DNA from: Chloroflexota bacterium
Lineage (GTDB): Bacteria; Chloroflexota; Dormibacteria; Aeolococcales; Aeolococcaceae
Reading direction: 5' to 3'
NCBI GenBank assembly: GCA_003491925.1
Contig: DNAU01000178.1
Location: 1-16,860, forward strand
DNA length: 16,860 nucleotides
The position numbers and the translations under genes were made by a program. The notes under the pieces are model-generated. The model saw only the letters and a list, made by a program, of their open reading frames with translations, was not told where the DNA came from and made no database searches. Every line of letters begins with the position of its first letter. Position 1 is the first letter of the stretch. This document shows, in pieces, positions 1 through 7,187 of this stretch.

Positions 1-207
1 CGGATCGCTCAGCTGCTCGACTACCACGCCGAGCTGATCGGGCAGGCCTTGCTGATGGCATACGGTGAGCAGACCGAGCGGACGGAGCGGGCACGAGGCA
101 GTGGCGGCCTTGGGCCGCCTGCGATCGAGCTCGCCAGGCTTGCCGACCAACTGGAACGCAGCCTGGATTCGAGGCGCTCCACCCCGCACGCGGCCGGGGC
201 CGCGTGA
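1..207 (+). CDS. C-terminal end of an unrecognised protein (partial)
   Basis: An open frame runs from the first base to a TGA at 205-207, so only the last 68 residues are in the window. The visible part is rich in Leu, Ala, Glu and Arg. It looks helical, with a segment DYHAELIGQALLMAYGEQ and a second helix around ELARLADQLERSLD, ending in a short Ala/Gly tail. I do not recognise a family and give no function. The codon pattern is compatible with coding but less extreme than in the enzymes further on. It could be a spurious open frame, since the true start lies outside the window. Confidence 0.5.
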   Translation, partial: RIAQLLDYHAELIGQALLMAYGEQTERTERARGSGGLGPPAIELARLADQLERSLDSRRSTPHAAGAA

Positions 208-662
208 TGCGACCAAGAACCCTCCTCACCGCGCACGGGAGACGCTGCGGAATGCCTGGTAGTCCCGTAGCCGCGAGTGAGAGGCGAGACTGGGGAGCTG
301 CCGTGATTGCTGCGATCAGGGGTCTCAGGCCTTGCTCCGCGCGGCCCAGTAGCGTCCCAGGCGGGGCGGGATCCGGTTGCGGCCGCGGCCGGGCGAGGGT
401 AGGATGTAGGTCCAGATACTCGTACGCGATGGCCGCGACTCAACGGCTTGGCGCGCGGTTGGAGGGTGCCATACCCGAACCGCCTGAGCCCAGGACCGTG
501 GATGCGACCGCCACGATATCGCGGGGCAAGGCGGAGGCGCTGCGCAACCGACCCTGAGCCTCGAGCGCGTCCTGCCCGCATGCTGGGCGACTCGTTCGGG
601 GTACCCTGCGCAGTGAGCTTGCATGACTTCGGGGTGGTCCACCCACCCATGGAGGCACCCGG
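208..662. other. Intergenic stretch without a convincing gene; possible decayed coding remnant
   Basis: No reading frame in these 455 bases has both a plausible protein and a ribosome binding site. On the minus strand, roughly 420 down to 325, a frame with strong G/C third positions ends in ...PPRLGRYWAARSKA and a stop. It reads like a real protein C-terminus, but the sequence upstream of it in the same frame does not, so it may be a gene remnant. An imperfect hairpin sits at 455-483: GCGGTT pairs with AACCGC, and GGGT pairs with ACCC, around the loop GCCAT. The last bases, 651-655, are the GGAGG of the next gene. Confidence 0.4.
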
Positions 663-1178
663 ATGATTGAGCTCACCCCCATCGACAAGGACGAGTGGAT
701 GCCACGGGTGCGCGTCCTGGTGGTCACCAGCGTGGCGGAGGCAAGAGAGGCGCTCGACGAGCTCGTCGCGAACGACATCCACTCCAGTATCAATTCCCTC
801 CAGATTGTCGCCCGACGACCGGACTTCGCCGAGTGGCCTGAGGGTTACATCGTGAGGCTCGCCTGGGAGCCGTCAGCGATCGCCGGATGGGCAGATGCGC
901 AACTCCTGGGATATGAGCACGGGCGGCAGGTGGGGCCGCGCGTGGCCGAGCTGTCGTGGGAGACCGCCTGTCGGTCACGGGGTCACGCCTACATGCGCGA
1001 GGCGATGCCGCGCATCGTCAGGTGGCTCTTAGAGCGCCGCGGCATGGCCGAGGTCCGCGCCTGGATTCCGCTCGGGGCCGAAGCGTCGGAGAAGGTTGCC
1101 AAGGCGGGCCGCCTCCTACCGACGGGCAGAGTTGACCAAGGGGCAGGTACCCAGCTTTGGGAGCGGAGGGCGGCCTAG
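663..1178 (+). CDS. GNAT-like N-acetyltransferase domain protein
   Basis: A 171-residue protein starting at ATG 663, with GGAGG at 651-655 seven bases upstream. The C-terminal half follows the RimJ/RimL-type GNAT plan. Residues 104-114, RSRGHAYMREA, fit the acetyl-CoA pyrophosphate loop R-x-x-G-x-A followed by a helix. Residues 131-150, VRAWIPLGAEASEKVAKAGR, resemble the strand plus 'N-x-x-S-x-x-x-x-x-K-x-G' segment of that family. The N-terminal 60 residues are less typical, so the acceptor substrate cannot be guessed. It converges on the dehydrogenase gene with about 100 bases between. The family call rests on motif shape only; a different alpha/beta fold is possible. Confidence 0.6.
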   Translation: MIELTPIDKDEWMPRVRVLVVTSVAEAREALDELVANDIHSSINSLQIVARRPDFAEWPEGYIVRLAWEPSAIAGWADAQLLGYEHGRQVGPRVAELSWETACRSRGHAYMREAMPRIVRWLLERRGMAEVRAWIPLGAEASEKVAKAGRLLPTGRVDQGAGTQLWERRAA

Positions 1179-1250
1179 GCGCCCGCCGCGGGAAGCCGGG
1201 TCCGCCGAGGCACCCCCATCGAGCACCGTCCAGACGAGGGGCGTCGGCGG

Positions 1251-1264
1251 CCGCGGCTTCGCGG
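1251..1264. terminator. Weak hairpin between convergent genes
   Basis: CCGCG (1251-1255) pairs with CGCGG (1260-1264) around the loop GCTT. It lies between the converging GNAT-like gene and the aldehyde dehydrogenase gene. The stem is only five pairs and there is no T-run, so a role as terminator is tentative. Confidence 0.25.
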
Positions 1265-1275
1265 TTCTCGGTTGG

Positions 1276-2745
1276 CTACCGGCTTCCGGCTGCCGGGTCG
1301 TATTGCAGGTAGACGACGTGAGTTCGCGTGTACTCGAGGACTCCGTACTTGCCGTCTGCGCCTCCAATGCCCGACTTGCGCCAGCCGGCGTGGAATCCCT
1401 GCATGTTCTCCATGTTCTCGCGGTTGACGTAGGTTTCTCCGAAGCGGAGCTCGTTGCACGCTCGCATGACCACGTCGACGTCCTTGGTGAAGATCGACGA
1501 GGCGAGGCCGTAGATGGAGTCGTTCGCCCAGGCGATCGCTTCATCGAGGTCGCTGAACGTGACGACCGGCATCACGGGCCCGAAGATCTCCTCGCGAACG
1601 ATCGCCATGTCCTGGCGGCAGTTGGCGATGACCGTGGCCGGGTAGAAGTGGCCCTCTGGCCTGTCCTCGGCGCGCTTGCCGCCGGTGACGACCTGGGCTC
1701 CGTCGGCGACGGCCCGGTCGACGCGCCCGCTGACCGCCTCGAGCTGACGAGCGCTGACCAGCGGACCGAGGTCGCGGCCCTCCTCGACGAGCGCGTTCCC
1801 GTAGGTGGCCTTGCTCATGGCGGTGGCGAGCTGCTCGGTGAACTGGTTGCCGACCCCCTTCTGCACGTACGTCCGGTCGGCTGCTCCGCACACCTGGCCG
1901 GTGTTGAGGAGGCGGCAGGCCTTGATGGACTTGACCGCCAGGTCCAGGTCGGCGTCCGGCATGATGATCACCGGAGCGCTGCCACCGAGCTCCAGGCTCA
2001 CCTTGGTGATGTTCTTGGCAGCCAGCTCCATCACCCGGGCCCCGGTCCGGATGCTGCCGGTGACGGTCACCATGCCGATGGTCGGGTTCGAGGCCAGCTC
2101 CTCGCCGACGATCGGCCCGTAGCCGCAGACGAGGTTGACCACCCCGGCGGGGACCTCGGCCTCGTCGAAGATGCGGCCCAGCTCGAGCGTGCTGTTGGGG
2201 GTGAGCTCGCTGGGCTTCACGACGATGGCATTGCCGGTCAGCAGGGCGGGCGCCACCTTGCGTGCCAGCACATAGAGGGGGAAGTTCCAGGGCACGATCC
2301 CGCCGATGACGCCGATCGGCTGGCGGAGCAGCAGCTGCATCTCGTTGGGCCGGTCGCTGGGGATGACCTCACCCTCGATGCGCCGGGCCCATTCCGCGGT
2401 GTAGTCAAAGTAGTCGGCGGTCCCGCCGACCTCTCCCCGCGCCTGATCGAGGGGTTTGCCCTGCTCCTCGGACAGGACCCGGGCGAGGTGCTCGGCGTCC
2501 TTGCGGATGCCGGTTGCGATCCGATGCAGGTAACCGGCTCGCTCGATCGGGGCCAGTTTCTCCCACTTGCGGTGGGCCCGATCCGCGCACTCGATCGCTT
2601 CCCGCGCGTCCTCGACGGACGAATCGGGGACCTCCGAGACCGCCGTGCCGGTCGCCGGGTTCTCGACGGTCAGCGTCTTCCCCCCCTGCGCTTCGACGAA
2701 GCGACCGTTCACGTAGTTCTGATAGAGCCTGGTTGCCACAGTCAT
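1276..2745 (-). CDS. aldA: Lactaldehyde/glycolaldehyde dehydrogenase, AldA-type (ALDH superfamily)
   Basis: An NAD-dependent aldehyde dehydrogenase that should oxidise small hydroxy-aldehydes such as glycolaldehyde or lactaldehyde to the acids, in the cytoplasm. Numbered from an ATG at 2751 it has 491 residues, with all family landmarks: PWNF with Asn156, Lys179 in VVKPSE, the Glu254 base in LELGG, the nucleophile Cys288 in NTGQVC, and EEIFGP at 387-392. The C-terminal part (FGETYVNRENMENMQGFHAG, then WRKSGIGGADGK) closely matches my memory of E. coli AldA, which sets the subfamily. The residue after ELGG is Ser where AldA has Lys. ATG 2745 is the better start, because GGGAGG (2752-2757 on the + strand) lies six bases before it and directly abuts ATG 2751. 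It is the last gene of the catabolic block, separated from the FIST gene by a hairpin. Confidence 0.93.
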   Translation of the reverse strand: MTVATRLYQNYVNGRFVEAQGGKTLTVENPATGTAVSEVPDSSVEDAREAIECADRAHRKWEKLAPIERAGYLHRIATGIRKDAEHLARVLSEEQGKPLDQARGEVGGTADYFDYTAEWARRIEGEVIPSDRPNEMQLLLRQPIGVIGGIVPWNFPLYVLARKVAPALLTGNAIVVKPSELTPNSTLELGRIFDEAEVPAGVVNLVCGYGPIVGEELASNPTIGMVTVTGSIRTGARVMELAAKNITKVSLELGGSAPVIIMPDADLDLAVKSIKACRLLNTGQVCGAADRTYVQKGVGNQFTEQLATAMSKATYGNALVEEGRDLGPLVSARQLEAVSGRVDRAVADGAQVVTGGKRAEDRPEGHFYPATVIANCRQDMAIVREEIFGPVMPVVTFSDLDEAIAWANDSIYGLASSIFTKDVDVVMRACNELRFGETYVNRENMENMQGFHAGWRKSGIGGADGKYGVLEYTRTHVVYLQYDPAAGSR

Positions 2746-2792
2746 TGCCATCCTCCCAGTCGCTTGACCACACCTCAGATGCGGCCGGAGCT

Positions 2793-2826
2793 CGGGAGGC
2801 AGGGGATGGACGCTCCCTGCCTCCCG
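2793..2826 (-). terminator. 12-bp perfect hairpin between FIST gene and aldA
   Basis: CGGGAGGCAGGG (2793-2804) and CCCTGCCTCCCG (2815-2826) form a perfect 12-bp stem with a 10-base loop. It sits in the 130-base gap downstream of the FIST gene and upstream of aldA. No T-run follows on either strand, so it may be a partial terminator, an attenuator or an mRNA-processing/stability element that sets aldA expression apart from the upstream genes. Confidence 0.5.
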
Positions 2827-2875
2827 TCAATCGCCCGGGTCCCGACCACGCACCCCACCGCCGCGATATCCAGAT

Positions 2876-4012
2876 CTAGCCGAGGACGAGCACGGACAGG
2901 CTGAGGTCGGCGTGGGTGGCTTTCCCTTCCACGGAGCAGCCCTGCTCGCCGAACGCCAGGTAGCCGATCCAGGGCAGGTGGCCGACGGTGTGCTCGAGCT
3001 CGCCGGGGACCTCCTTGATCCGGTCGCCGAGGGCGATGGCGCGTCCACCGCAATGCGCGAGCAGGATTGCCTTCGGTTGGCGCACGCCCTGGGCCGCTTG
3101 ATGGACAGCGTTCCCGGCTTCGGCGATCAGACCGTTCACGGTGGCCTCGCCGAGCTCGAGCAGCGTGCCGGTGCTCATCGCCGCTCCGAAATCCATCGAG
3201 CCGTCCGGGTTGCTGTTGACCGGGTGCGCAGAGTAGCTGATCCCATACTTGCGGAAGAGCAGCGGATGCTGCACGCTGAACACCACCAGGGCGCCGCCCC
3301 CGATCTCCGATTCAGGCTCGGCGACCCACCCCGAGTAGACGTCCATGGCCCGACGGCCGTCGAGCTCGTACACGGTGCGTCCCGAGGCCCTGGTGGCAGT
3401 CGCCTTCTTGCCGGTCAACCGGTAGCCGTTGGTGAACGCATAGCCGATCGGCCCCTGGACGGCCGCGATGGCGAAGTGATCCTTGAAGGCATGGCCGTTG
3501 GCGAATTGCTGGAACTTGTTGTCCGGGGAGTGGTCCGATGCCGTACCGCCCACCACCGGCACTCCCGGGGCCACCTCCGCCACCCCCCGCAGGATCTCCT
3601 CCTCGGGCCCCATGTAGGCGATGGTGAGCAGGGCGCTGGGCGTGCCGCCCAGCTGCTTCAGGGCCTCTTCTGCCGCCTTCTTGCCGGCCGCGAAGCCGTC
3701 GCCGTCCACCGCCGCCACGCCAACGCCAGCCCGGCGGTCGGCAATCAGCATCAGGCTTGCCGAGCCCCCCTCGGCGGTGATCCAGCCGGCGTCCTGGAAC
3801 ACGCCGGTGGACGACGAGCCGCCCCACAGCGGAACCCCCCCGAGGAGCTCCGACACCCCGGAGACGAGGCTCTCGGTGTCGTACTGGGTGGTTGCGAAGA
3901 GGATGGCCAGCGTGGGCTCGCCGACCAGGCCGGCCCGGGCCCGCTCGACCAGCTCGCGGGCCGCCGCCTTCGGATCGGTGGCAGTCGTGCTGCCCGTGCC
4001 GATAGCGCTCAT
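2876..4012 (-). CDS. FIST domain protein (FIST_N plus FIST_C), stand-alone small-molecule sensor
   Basis: A 378-residue protein made only of FIST domains: FIST_N over about residues 25-215 (AILFATTQYDTESLVSGV, then GGVPLWGGSSSTG, then VPVVGGTASD) and FIST_C to the end (LLAHCGGRAIALG, then PWIGYLAFGEQG). FIST domains are predicted ligand-binding sensor modules, usually fused to or beside signalling proteins; the ligand is generally unknown. Here no kinase, cyclase, HTH or membrane segment is attached. I chose ATG 4012, not an upstream start at 4066, because AAGGAGGG precedes 4012 at about eight bases. That ATG also overlaps the kinase stop codon as ATGA (4009-4012), implying translational coupling. 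The context suggests it senses or binds a metabolite of the pathway; this is inference. Confidence 0.85.
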   Translation of the reverse strand: MSAIGTGSTTATDPKAAARELVERARAGLVGEPTLAILFATTQYDTESLVSGVSELLGGVPLWGGSSSTGVFQDAGWITAEGGSASLMLIADRRAGVGVAAVDGDGFAAGKKAAEEALKQLGGTPSALLTIAYMGPEEEILRGVAEVAPGVPVVGGTASDHSPDNKFQQFANGHAFKDHFAIAAVQGPIGYAFTNGYRLTGKKATATRASGRTVYELDGRRAMDVYSGWVAEPESEIGGGALVVFSVQHPLLFRKYGISYSAHPVNSNPDGSMDFGAAMSTGTLLELGEATVNGLIAEAGNAVHQAAQGVRQPKAILLAHCGGRAIALGDRIKEVPGELEHTVGHLPWIGYLAFGEQGCSVEGKATHADLSLSVLVLG

Positions 4013-5421
4013 GGGATTCCCTCCTTGACGACACCGGAAGCCAGCTGCCCGGAAGCGGGCAGCCATCCCGACTGGCTGACCTGGCCAAGCATCGCCGCAC
4101 CGAGCAGCGAGCTCTGGTCCTGGAAGAGGTAGTCGTACTCGCCGGTCCAGCGGCGCCTGGCGTCGAGCATGCCGCGGATCCTCGCCGCGCCTCCGGAGAT
4201 CCCGACTCGGCGGCCGATGGGCACCAGCTGGGCCATGTCCTCGAGGTGGCGCCCGAGGTAGGTCGCGTTGCCCCGCACGATGCTCAGCAGCAGGTCCTCG
4301 CGCGCGGTCTCGAGCGTCAGGCCGGTGAGGCCGCCCCTCAGCGGATCGAGCGAGTAGCGGCTCCCGCCGAGGTAGGGCACGTAGTCGGGGAGCCGGGCCT
4401 CACGAGCGTCCGGGTCCGGATCTCGGAAGAATCCGTCGAGGACGCGCGGGAGGTACTCGGTGTAAAACCGCTCGTCATCCAGCTCGCTGCAGGCGACGCG
4501 GTGGAACCACTCCAGCGCCGCCCCTCCGGCATTCAGGACAAAGAAGGTGAGCCAGCGGCCGGGTACCACATGGCAGCGGATATTGAAGTCGGCCGAGGCG
4601 ATCGGGCGGTCGATGCAGACGTTGGCGATGTCGCAGGTGCCGCTGATGATGTTGATGTCGCCGGGCTCGGTCAGACCTCCGGAGAGGGCGGCGAGCACAG
4701 CGTCGTTGGCCCCGCAGAGGACCGCGCAGCGGCGGGGAAGGCCGAGCTCCTCGGCGATCGGGGGCAGCAGGCCCCCGACCTGCTCGTGGGAGTGGAGGAG
4801 GGGTGGCAGCTTCTCCTCCGGGATGCCGGCGAGCTCCAGGATCGGCCGATTCCAGGTGAGGTCGTTGCGGGCGGTGTTGTAGAGGCCGGTGATCGAGGTG
4901 GTCGAGGGATCGATCGCCCACCGACCGGTCATCCGCTTGACCAGGTAGGTGTTGCAGTGGCCGAACTTGGCGGCCGCCGCCCAGACCTCGGGCTGCTCGT
5001 CCCGGAACCAGAGGATGGACGACAGTGACGACCCGCCGGAGACCGGGAGATTGCAGGTCACGGCCAGGAATCTCCTCTCTCCCACCTGGGTGCGGATGGC
5101 CGCCGACTGGGCGTGCGACCGCCCGTCGAGGAAGAGGACGGCAGGCGCGAGCGCCCTCCCGTCGTCGGCCATCGGGGTGAGCCCCGGGGTGGTCACGGAG
5201 AGAGAGACGACGCCCACGCCGGCGAGGTCGGATGCCACCTCCGCGCAGCACGCACCGAGCGCTTGCCACCACACCTCGGGGTCGATGTCCACCTTGCCCC
5301 GGTCATACATGTGCGGGATGTAGGTCCGCTGTGCCTCGCAACGCTTCTCGAGGGTGGGACTGAACACCCCGATCTTGAGCGCGCTGGTCCCGACGTCGAC
5401 GGCGAGGATGTCGCAGCTCAC
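4009..5421 (-). CDS. FGGY-family carbohydrate kinase, substrate unknown
   Basis: A 470-residue ATP-dependent sugar/polyol kinase, near the usual xylulokinase length. FGGY_N starts with the phosphate loop DVGTSALK at residues 9-16. The probable catalytic Asp240 is in GANDAVLAALSGG. FGGY_C carries the adenine-site glycines in ISGGAARIRGML (408-419). Substrate-pocket motifs differ from classical xylulokinases: where those have SGQMHG and WNDQR, this protein has SVTTPGL (75-81) and LFLDGRS (96-102), keeping only the Asp99 and Arg101 equivalents. The substrate is therefore left open. The start is a GTG overlapping the aldolase stop as GTGA (5418-5421). The 3' end overlaps the FIST start as ATGA. 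It is the third gene of the iclR operon. Confidence 0.88.
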   Translation of the reverse strand: MSCDILAVDVGTSALKIGVFSPTLEKRCEAQRTYIPHMYDRGKVDIDPEVWWQALGACCAEVASDLAGVGVVSLSVTTPGLTPMADDGRALAPAVLFLDGRSHAQSAAIRTQVGERRFLAVTCNLPVSGGSSLSSILWFRDEQPEVWAAAAKFGHCNTYLVKRMTGRWAIDPSTTSITGLYNTARNDLTWNRPILELAGIPEEKLPPLLHSHEQVGGLLPPIAEELGLPRRCAVLCGANDAVLAALSGGLTEPGDINIISGTCDIANVCIDRPIASADFNIRCHVVPGRWLTFFVLNAGGAALEWFHRVACSELDDERFYTEYLPRVLDGFFRDPDPDAREARLPDYVPYLGGSRYSLDPLRGGLTGLTLETAREDLLLSIVRGNATYLGRHLEDMAQLVPIGRRVGISGGAARIRGMLDARRRWTGEYDYLFQDQSSLLGAAMLGQVSQSGWLPASGQLASGVVKEGIP

Positions 5422-6320
5422 GGGAGGAGTCCCTCCGCGCCGAGGATCGACCTGAGCTGCTGGACCTCTCCCGACTCCAGGGGGAGGAGGGGGCGGCGGG
5501 GGATGCCGCCGCGAAAGCCGGCGAGGGTCATCGCCGCCTTCACGCCCGCCACACCGTGGGCCCCGGAGATGGCCGCATTGATACGGGTGATCCTTTCCTG
5601 CAGAGGGGACCCATTCACCCCGTCACGGGCCTGCCCGTAGCGGAACAGCTGCAGGGCGAGTTGGGGGAATGAGTTGGCGAGTGACACCGTGCCGCCGGGC
5701 GAGCCACCCATCATTGCCGGGAAGAGGAAGTTGGCCGAGCCTGCCAGGACCTGGAATGAGCGGCTCTGAAGAGGGAGGAAGCTCTCGATACCCCTCGACG
5801 CGCTGTCCTTCATACCGACGATGTTGGGATGGGCCGCCAGGCGTCCGACCAGAGCCGGGCTCAGGGTGATGCCGCAGAAACCCGGCGCGTTGTAGAGGAG
5901 CAGCGGGATTTGCGCGTGCTCGGCCAGCGAGGAGAAGTACCGGTAGAGCACCTCGTCCGTCATCTGTCTCCGGAAGTAGCCCGGTGCGAGGACGAGCCCG
6001 AAGTCGGCGCCCAGATCCGCGGCGGCGTCGAGGAAGCGCTCCGCCTCCCGCTGTCCGTCATACGCCGCGCCGGCCAGGACCACCTGCCCACGGCCCTTGT
6101 GGCGCACGACGTCCTCGAGGACGCTCAGCCTCTCGTCTTCCGCCAGGCTCCGGTTCTCGCCGTTCGACCCCAGTGCCAGGTAGCCGCGGATCCCACTCTC
6201 CGCGTAGCGCGCGAGGTTGAAGCGGAGCGCGTCATGGTCGACATCCTCGTTCGGAGCGAAGGGTGTGCACATCGGTGCGAACACACCGGACAGCTTCGAG
6301 TGGATCTCCCCGCCGCCCAT
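5418..6320 (-). CDS. DapA/DHDPS-superfamily aldolase (class I, pyruvate-type), not a lysine-pathway enzyme
   Basis: A 300-residue TIM-barrel Schiff-base aldolase/lyase. Lys171 in GMKDSA is the Schiff-base lysine and Tyr143 in LLYNAPG the catalytic tyrosine. The carboxylate-binding loop is GSNGE (51-55), as in 4-hydroxy-2-oxoglutarate aldolases and 2-keto-3-deoxy-sugar-acid aldolases, rather than the GTTGE of dihydrodipicolinate synthase. The position equivalent to DapA Arg138 is Phe148, which argues against DHDPS. The likely reaction is reversible cleavage of a 2-oxo-hydroxy acid to pyruvate plus an aldehyde or glyoxylate; the precise substrate is unknown. The start ATG at 6320 overlaps the iclR stop by one base (TGATG), with GAGG seven bases upstream (6331-6328). 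Its stop overlaps the kinase start. Second gene of the operon. Confidence 0.88.
   Translation of the reverse strand: MGGGEIHSKLSGVFAPMCTPFAPNEDVDHDALRFNLARYAESGIRGYLALGSNGENRSLAEDERLSVLEDVVRHKGRGQVVLAGAAYDGQREAERFLDAAADLGADFGLVLAPGYFRRQMTDEVLYRYFSSLAEHAQIPLLLYNAPGFCGITLSPALVGRLAAHPNIVGMKDSASRGIESFLPLQSRSFQVLAGSANFLFPAMMGGSPGGTVSLANSFPQLALQLFRYGQARDGVNGSPLQERITRINAAISGAHGVAGVKAAMTLAGFRGGIPRRPLLPLESGEVQQLRSILGAEGLLP
5422..5436 (-). promoter_or_regulatory. Shine-Dalgarno of the FGGY kinase gene locked in a small hairpin
   Basis: On the minus strand the only good ribosome binding site before the kinase GTG is GGAGG (5436-5432), ten bases upstream. It can pair with CCTCC (5427-5423) around the loop GACT, just before the start codon. 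The hairpin lies inside the last codons of the aldolase gene, so ribosomes finishing that gene would open it. This fits obligatory translational coupling across the GTGA overlap. Confidence 0.45.
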
Positions 6321-7120
6321 CAGGTCGCCTCGCGGATCTCGCGCTGGCCAACCTCACCCGGCTCGTTGGGATCGGCGCCGAGCTCCCGGGCCACCGCTCT
6401 GGCCGCGGCGCGGACCCGTTCGCCGCAGTGCTGAAAGCGGTCGTGGAGGCGGAAGGATGGTCCGGAGACGCTGATCGCCCCGACCGGGCGCCCCTCGGCG
6501 TTGATGATCGCGGCCCCGACACATGCCCCCAACGGCTCGTTCTCGCGGTCGTCGGTGGAGTAGCCGCGGCGCTGCGTCCGCCGGATCTCCTCCCGAAACG
6601 TGGCCAGGTCGCGGATCGTCCTCTCGGTCCGCGGCAGGAAGTCCATCCGTGCGTACTTCCCCTCGCGCTCCTCCTCGGGGAGGGCAGCGAGAATGGCCTT
6701 GCCCAGAGAGGTCGAGTGCAGTGGCATGGTCTGCCCGACGGCGGAGACCAGCTGGAGGCTGTGGTCGCCCTCCAGCTTGTCGACATAGACGACTCGCAGA
6801 TCGTCGAGCACGGCCAGGTGAACGGTCTCACCGAGCTCGTCCCTCAGCGCCCTCAGGTAGGGGCGAGCGACGTTCCGCAGATCGAGGCGGGTGGTGACGG
6901 AATGGGCTAGCCACAGGATCTTGCCGGTGAGGCGATATCGCCGGGTCCTCTCGTCCTGGGTCACGTAGCCGGCCTCCACGAGGGTTCGGAGCAGGCGCGT
7001 CACGGTGGCCTTGTCCAGGTCGGTTTGCTGGGCGATCGCGGAGGGACCGAGTCCGTCGTCGCCTCCGTGCACCAGCACCTCCAGGATGTCGAGGCCACGG
7101 CTCAGGGTGCGGGTCACCAC
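6320..7120 (-). CDS. IclR-family transcriptional regulator, operon-proximal
   Basis: A 266-residue regulator. The N-terminal winged helix-turn-helix is at about residues 5-70 (LSRGLDILEVL, then AIAQQTDLDKATVTRLLRTL). The C-terminal IclR effector domain spans about 80-255, with the typical PLHSTSLGKAILAALP, GYSTDDREN and AISVSGPS segments. Such proteins bind a small metabolite in the C-terminal GAF-like domain and usually control their own operon. The start is GTG 7120 or the adjacent GTG 7117. No Shine-Dalgarno is well placed for either, because the AGAGG present (7141-7137) is spaced for an out-of-frame ATG at 7128. It is the first gene of the run iclR-aldolase-kinase-FIST, with a promoter and possible operator just upstream. 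The effector is probably a pathway intermediate (inference). Confidence 0.9.
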   Translation of the reverse strand: MVTRTLSRGLDILEVLVHGGDDGLGPSAIAQQTDLDKATVTRLLRTLVEAGYVTQDERTRRYRLTGKILWLAHSVTTRLDLRNVARPYLRALRDELGETVHLAVLDDLRVVYVDKLEGDHSLQLVSAVGQTMPLHSTSLGKAILAALPEEEREGKYARMDFLPRTERTIRDLATFREEIRRTQRRGYSTDDRENEPLGACVGAAIINAEGRPVGAISVSGPSFRLHDRFQHCGERVRAAARAVARELGADPNEPGEVGQREIREAT

Positions 7121-7128
7121 GGTTTCAT
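7114..7128 (-). CDS. Four-codon leader reading frame (MKPW) or start lesion of the iclR gene
   Basis: AGAGG (7141-7137) lies eight bases before an ATG at 7128-7126. That ATG reads M-K-P-W and stops at a TGA overlapping the second iclR GTG as GTGA. One added base would fuse it to the regulator as M-K-P-x-V-T-R-T-L, a natural IclR N-terminus. So it is either a real mini-frame that delivers ribosomes to iclR by coupling, or the trace of a one-base deletion or assembly error in the original start. Confidence 0.35.
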   Translation of the reverse strand: MKPW

Positions 7129-7138
7129 CTAGTGAACC
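7121..7138 (-). promoter_or_regulatory. Candidate IclR operator (imperfect inverted repeat)
   Basis: On the minus strand GGTTCACTAGATGAAACC sits directly before the iclR start codon and downstream of the predicted transcription start. GGTTCA pairs with TGAAACC, with one extra A, around a CTAG-containing centre. TTCA...TGAA arms of this kind are common in IclR-family operators, and the position would allow autorepression. No protein-binding evidence is available from sequence. Confidence 0.4.
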
Positions 7139-7158
7139 TCTGGCGCGTTGTATGCACC

Positions 7159-7187
7159 ATTATAGGGAGGCCCGCGCCCGGGGCCAA
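7159..7187 (-). promoter_or_regulatory. Sigma-70-type promoter of the iclR operon
   Basis: On the minus strand a perfect -10 TATAAT (7164-7159) lies 17 bases after a -35-like TTGGCC (7187-7182). The expected transcription start is near 7152, giving a leader of about 30 bases before the iclR start. In this GC-rich sequence an exact TATAAT with ideal spacing, in the right orientation and gap, is unlikely to be chance. Confidence 0.7.

Noticed and set aside
204..557. 117-codon open frame on the + strand overlapping the first stop codon
   Set aside because: No ribosome binding site, biased Arg/Gly/Ala composition and no protein-like pattern.
1096..2904. 602-codon open frame on the + strand
   Set aside because: It lies opposite aldA. 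The protein is His/Asp/Val-rich low complexity, typical of the antisense of a GC-rich gene, while the minus-strand product is an unmistakable dehydrogenase.
2912..4132. 406-codon open frame on the + strand
   Set aside because: Antisense shadow of the FIST gene. Composition is dominated by Ala, Arg, Gly, His and Asp, with no recognisable domain.
5418..6320. Reading the aldolase as dihydrodipicolinate synthase of lysine synthesis
   Set aside because: GSNGE replaces GTTGE, the Arg138 equivalent is Phe148, and it is coupled to a sugar kinase and an IclR regulator rather than to lysine genes.
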